This document shows positions 62,747 through 64,000 of a stretch of 64,000 nucleotides of DNA, piece after piece. Position 1 is the first letter of the stretch. The number at the start of each line of letters is the position of its first letter. The position numbers and the translations under genes were made by a program. Source of the DNA: an uncultured Dorea sp. (lineage in GTDB: Bacteria > Bacillota > Clostridia > Lachnospirales > Lachnospiraceae). Where the stretch lies: assembly GCA_910588745.1 (NCBI GenBank), contig CAJURK010000007.1:1-64000 (forward strand), given 5' to 3'. The notes under the pieces are model-generated. The model saw only the letters and a program-made list of their open reading frames with translations, ran no database searches and was not told the DNA's origin.

Positions 62747-63226
62747 TCAGTCGGATAAGTGTTTTTTCAGGATCTGGTAAAGGGCAGTTTTGTCGGCCGC
62801 CTGTTTGAGATCTGCCATAATATCGGCGTCGGAAAACATGCCGACAATTTTCTGGAGGATGGTAAGCTGGTCGTTAGAACCGCAGATGGCCAGCAGGAAT
62901 ACAATGTTTACCATCACATCCCGCACGCCGTCGCCCATTTCTTTAAATGCGACGGGCTGGTCTAAAACAGCTACCAGCACCCGGGGTTCTAATACATAGT
63001 CCCGTTCCATAGCATGGGGAACGGCAACCTTCATAATATTAGTGGGAAGTCCGGTGGGATATATGCGTTCCCGCCGGATGACGGCGTCGGCATATCCCGG
63101 TTTGACGCAGCCTCTTGTCTGAAGTTCTTCGGAAAGCATATGAAGGAGGCTTTCCGAGTCGTCTGCTTCCACATCCATAAATATTAAATCTTCGTCCAGT
63201 AAATCTTCAATTTTAAATTTGTCCAT
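62747..63226 (-). CDS. PTS EIIA component (fructose/galactitol type)
   Basis: A 159-residue cytoplasmic phosphocarrier. The phosphorylated histidine is His71 in KVAVPHAMERD, and the fold matches PTS_EIIA_2 (LPTNIMKVAVPH, VFLLAICGSNDQLTILQKIV). It passes phosphate from HPr to the EIIB at 63558. The start at 63226 follows AAAGGAG on the minus strand; the frame is open back to 63286 through its own promoter region. It heads the operon with the LevR-type regulator, so enzyme and regulator levels are tied. Confidence 0.93.
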   Translation of the reverse strand: MDKFKIEDLLDEDLIFMDVEADDSESLLHMLSEELQTRGCVKPGYADAVIRRERIYPTGLPTNIMKVAVPHAMERDYVLEPRVLVAVLDQPVAFKEMGDGVRDVMVNIVFLLAICGSNDQLTILQKIVGMFSDADIMADLKQAADKTALYQILKKHLSD

Positions 63227-63269
63227 AATAATCTCCTTTTTAAAAAATCTTATTCCTGTATAAATAAAC

Positions 63270-63285
63270 AGCAAAAAGCGTGCCA
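63270..63285 (-). promoter_or_regulatory. Sigma-54 promoter of the EIIA/LevR operon
   Basis: On the minus strand, TGGCAC (63280-63285), a five-base spacer and TTGCT (63270-63274) match the -24/-12 consensus exactly in spacing. It lies 44 bases before the EIIA start. The regulator gene is in this operon, so it would activate its own synthesis. Confidence 0.8.
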
Positions 63286-63360
63286 AAAAGTGTACAGGAC
63301 AAAATAAAATAGAAATTTCATATATTATAGCATATAACTATTATTTTAATTCTAATATCA

Positions 63361-63412
63361 TACACTAATTAAACACTATCCGGCTATGGAAATATTTTCC
63401 CCGGTTAGTGTA
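63361..63412. promoter_or_regulatory. Inverted-repeat enhancer site for the LevR-type activator
   Basis: ACACTATCCGG (63373-63383) and CCGGTTAGTGT (63401-63411) form an inverted repeat with 10 of 11 positions paired. The sequence TACACTAA at 63361-63368 mirrors TTAGTGTA at 63405-63412. The site lies about 80-110 bases from both divergent sigma-54 promoters, the normal place for an upstream activating sequence. Binding by the LevR-type protein is inferred. Confidence 0.6.
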
Positions 63413-63464
63413 TATCGTTATGGAAAAGCTTTAAAACAGGGGATTTTTGCGCGGTACAGAAAAT

Positions 63465-63480
63465 TGGCATGGGATTTGCT
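63465..63480 (+). promoter_or_regulatory. Sigma-54 promoter of the EIIB/EIIC operon
   Basis: TGGCAT (63465-63470), five bases and TTGCT (63476-63480) match the -24/-12 consensus with one difference. It lies 78 bases before the EIIB start. Confidence 0.78.
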
Positions 63481-63557
63481 GTAATAACAGATAACAGAAC
63501 CGAACCGTCAGGAAAGACCGTTTGGGAACCAATATTTAGAAAGGAGACAAAGAGGGT

Positions 63558-63851
63558 ATGAAAACGATTATTGTGGCATGTGGAGGCGGAATTGCAACAT
63601 CAGCAACAACAGCTACCAAAATCAACGGACGTTTAGAAGACATGGGATTAGCGGGAAAGGCAAAGGCAGAGGCGGTAGACATTAAATCCCTGGATATGTT
63701 TATCAACAATGCGGATTTGTATGTTTCTGTTACGCCGATGGCCAGAGGTCAGCAGGAATATCCGATTCCAACTGTCAGCGGGATACCGTTCCTGACAGGA
63801 ATCGGGGCGGATCAGGCAATGCAGCAGATTGTAGAGCTTCTGAAATTATAG
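63558..63851 (+). CDS. PTS EIIB component (galactitol type)
   Basis: A 97-residue cytoplasmic phosphotransfer protein. The active cysteine is Cys8 in IIVACGGGIATSATT, the P-loop-like motif of galactitol-type EIIB proteins. It receives phosphate from the EIIA at 62747 and passes it to the sugar during uptake by the EIIC that follows. GAAAGGAG precedes the start. It is the first gene of the plus-strand sigma-54 operon. The true sugar may be galactitol or another polyol or pentitol. Confidence 0.92.
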   Translation: MKTIIVACGGGIATSATTATKINGRLEDMGLAGKAKAEAVDIKSLDMFINNADLYVSVTPMARGQQEYPIPTVSGIPFLTGIGADQAMQQIVELLKL

Positions 63852-63903
63852 AAGCCGGAAAAACAGAATCAAACAACGGAAGAGAAAGAAAGGAATAGAG
63901 CAT

Positions 63904-64000
63904 ATGGAAGCATTACAGATTATATTTCAAAGTATTCTTGATATGGGCGCGGCAGTATTTCTGCCGATCGTTATCTTTATTATCGGACTTGTTGTCGGCT
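63904..64000 (+). CDS. PTS EIIC component (galactitol type), cut by the window edge
   Basis: The N-terminal 32 residues of a membrane permease are visible, starting MEALQIIFQSILDMGAAVF and running into a hydrophobic helix (LPIVIFIIGLVVG). Galactitol-type EIIC proteins begin in this way. GAAAGGAATAG precedes the ATG at 63904, 52 bases after the EIIB stop. The gene continues beyond 64000. Confidence 0.8.
   Translation, partial: MEALQIIFQSILDMGAAVFLPIVIFIIGLVVG

Overview
The window looks like a chromosome segment of a gut-type Lachnospiraceae (Clostridia, Firmicutes). The evidence is strong AAGGAGG-type ribosome binding sites, TTGACA/TATAAT promoters, moderate GC, CUT1 sugar ABC operons without their own ATPase, old-yellow-enzyme type flavin oxidoreductases, DUF4317 and DUF3783 proteins, BspA-like leucine-rich proteins and a LevR-controlled PTS. 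No species can be named from the sequence alone. There is no phage, integrase, transposase or CRISPR array in the window.

Layout. 1-7043: tRNA-Leu, an AraC regulator with a GH36 alpha-galactosidase, a YczE-like membrane protein and an OmpR/HisKA two-component pair. 7295-12446: an HD-domain protein, a MacB/FtsX-type ABC exporter whose promoter carries direct repeats suited to the two-component regulator, and an EamA exporter. 12917-26351: a large carbohydrate block with two solute-binding-protein/permease/permease sets, NagB, a Gfo/Idh/MocA oxidoreductase, an AraC regulator, an N-acetylhexosamine-kinase-like protein, NagA and an alpha/beta hydrolase. Together these point to import and breakdown of N-acetylated (host-glycan type) sugars.

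26381-34969: a TetR-family regulator, a zinc secondary-alcohol dehydrogenase, a GntP-type permease, an MFS permease and two Fe-S/FAD old-yellow-enzyme reductases. The dehydrogenase promoter and the permease/reductase promoter carry the same doubled TAGAA-N5-TTCTA operator just downstream of the -10 box, so this is probably one regulon for an unknown unsaturated carbonyl compound. It is the most interesting system here.

35372-42115: a HAD phosphatase, a decayed AT-rich gene pair, a lacI regulator broken by a 102-bp palindromic element, an amylosucrase-like GH13 enzyme with a long Lys/Ala/Glu-rich N-terminus, and a DUF3810 membrane protein preceded by 33-bp tandem repeats. 42295-51617: tRNA-Glu and tRNA-Cys, a short DUF4317 protein, an esterase-like hydrolase, a BspA-like surface protein, an ECF sigma/anti-sigma pair, and a LytTR/GHKL two-component system followed by a tiny two-helix membrane protein and an ABC transporter. 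51826-59846: DeoD, then a DUF3783/leucine-rich/VWA-like/MoxR operon, a heavy-metal-type permease, an AGCS amino acid symporter and rubredoxin. 59905-64000: a LevR-type sigma-54 activator and EIIA diverge from galactitol-type EIIB and EIIC. Both sides have a good -24/-12 promoter with an inverted repeat between them, and the last gene runs off the window.
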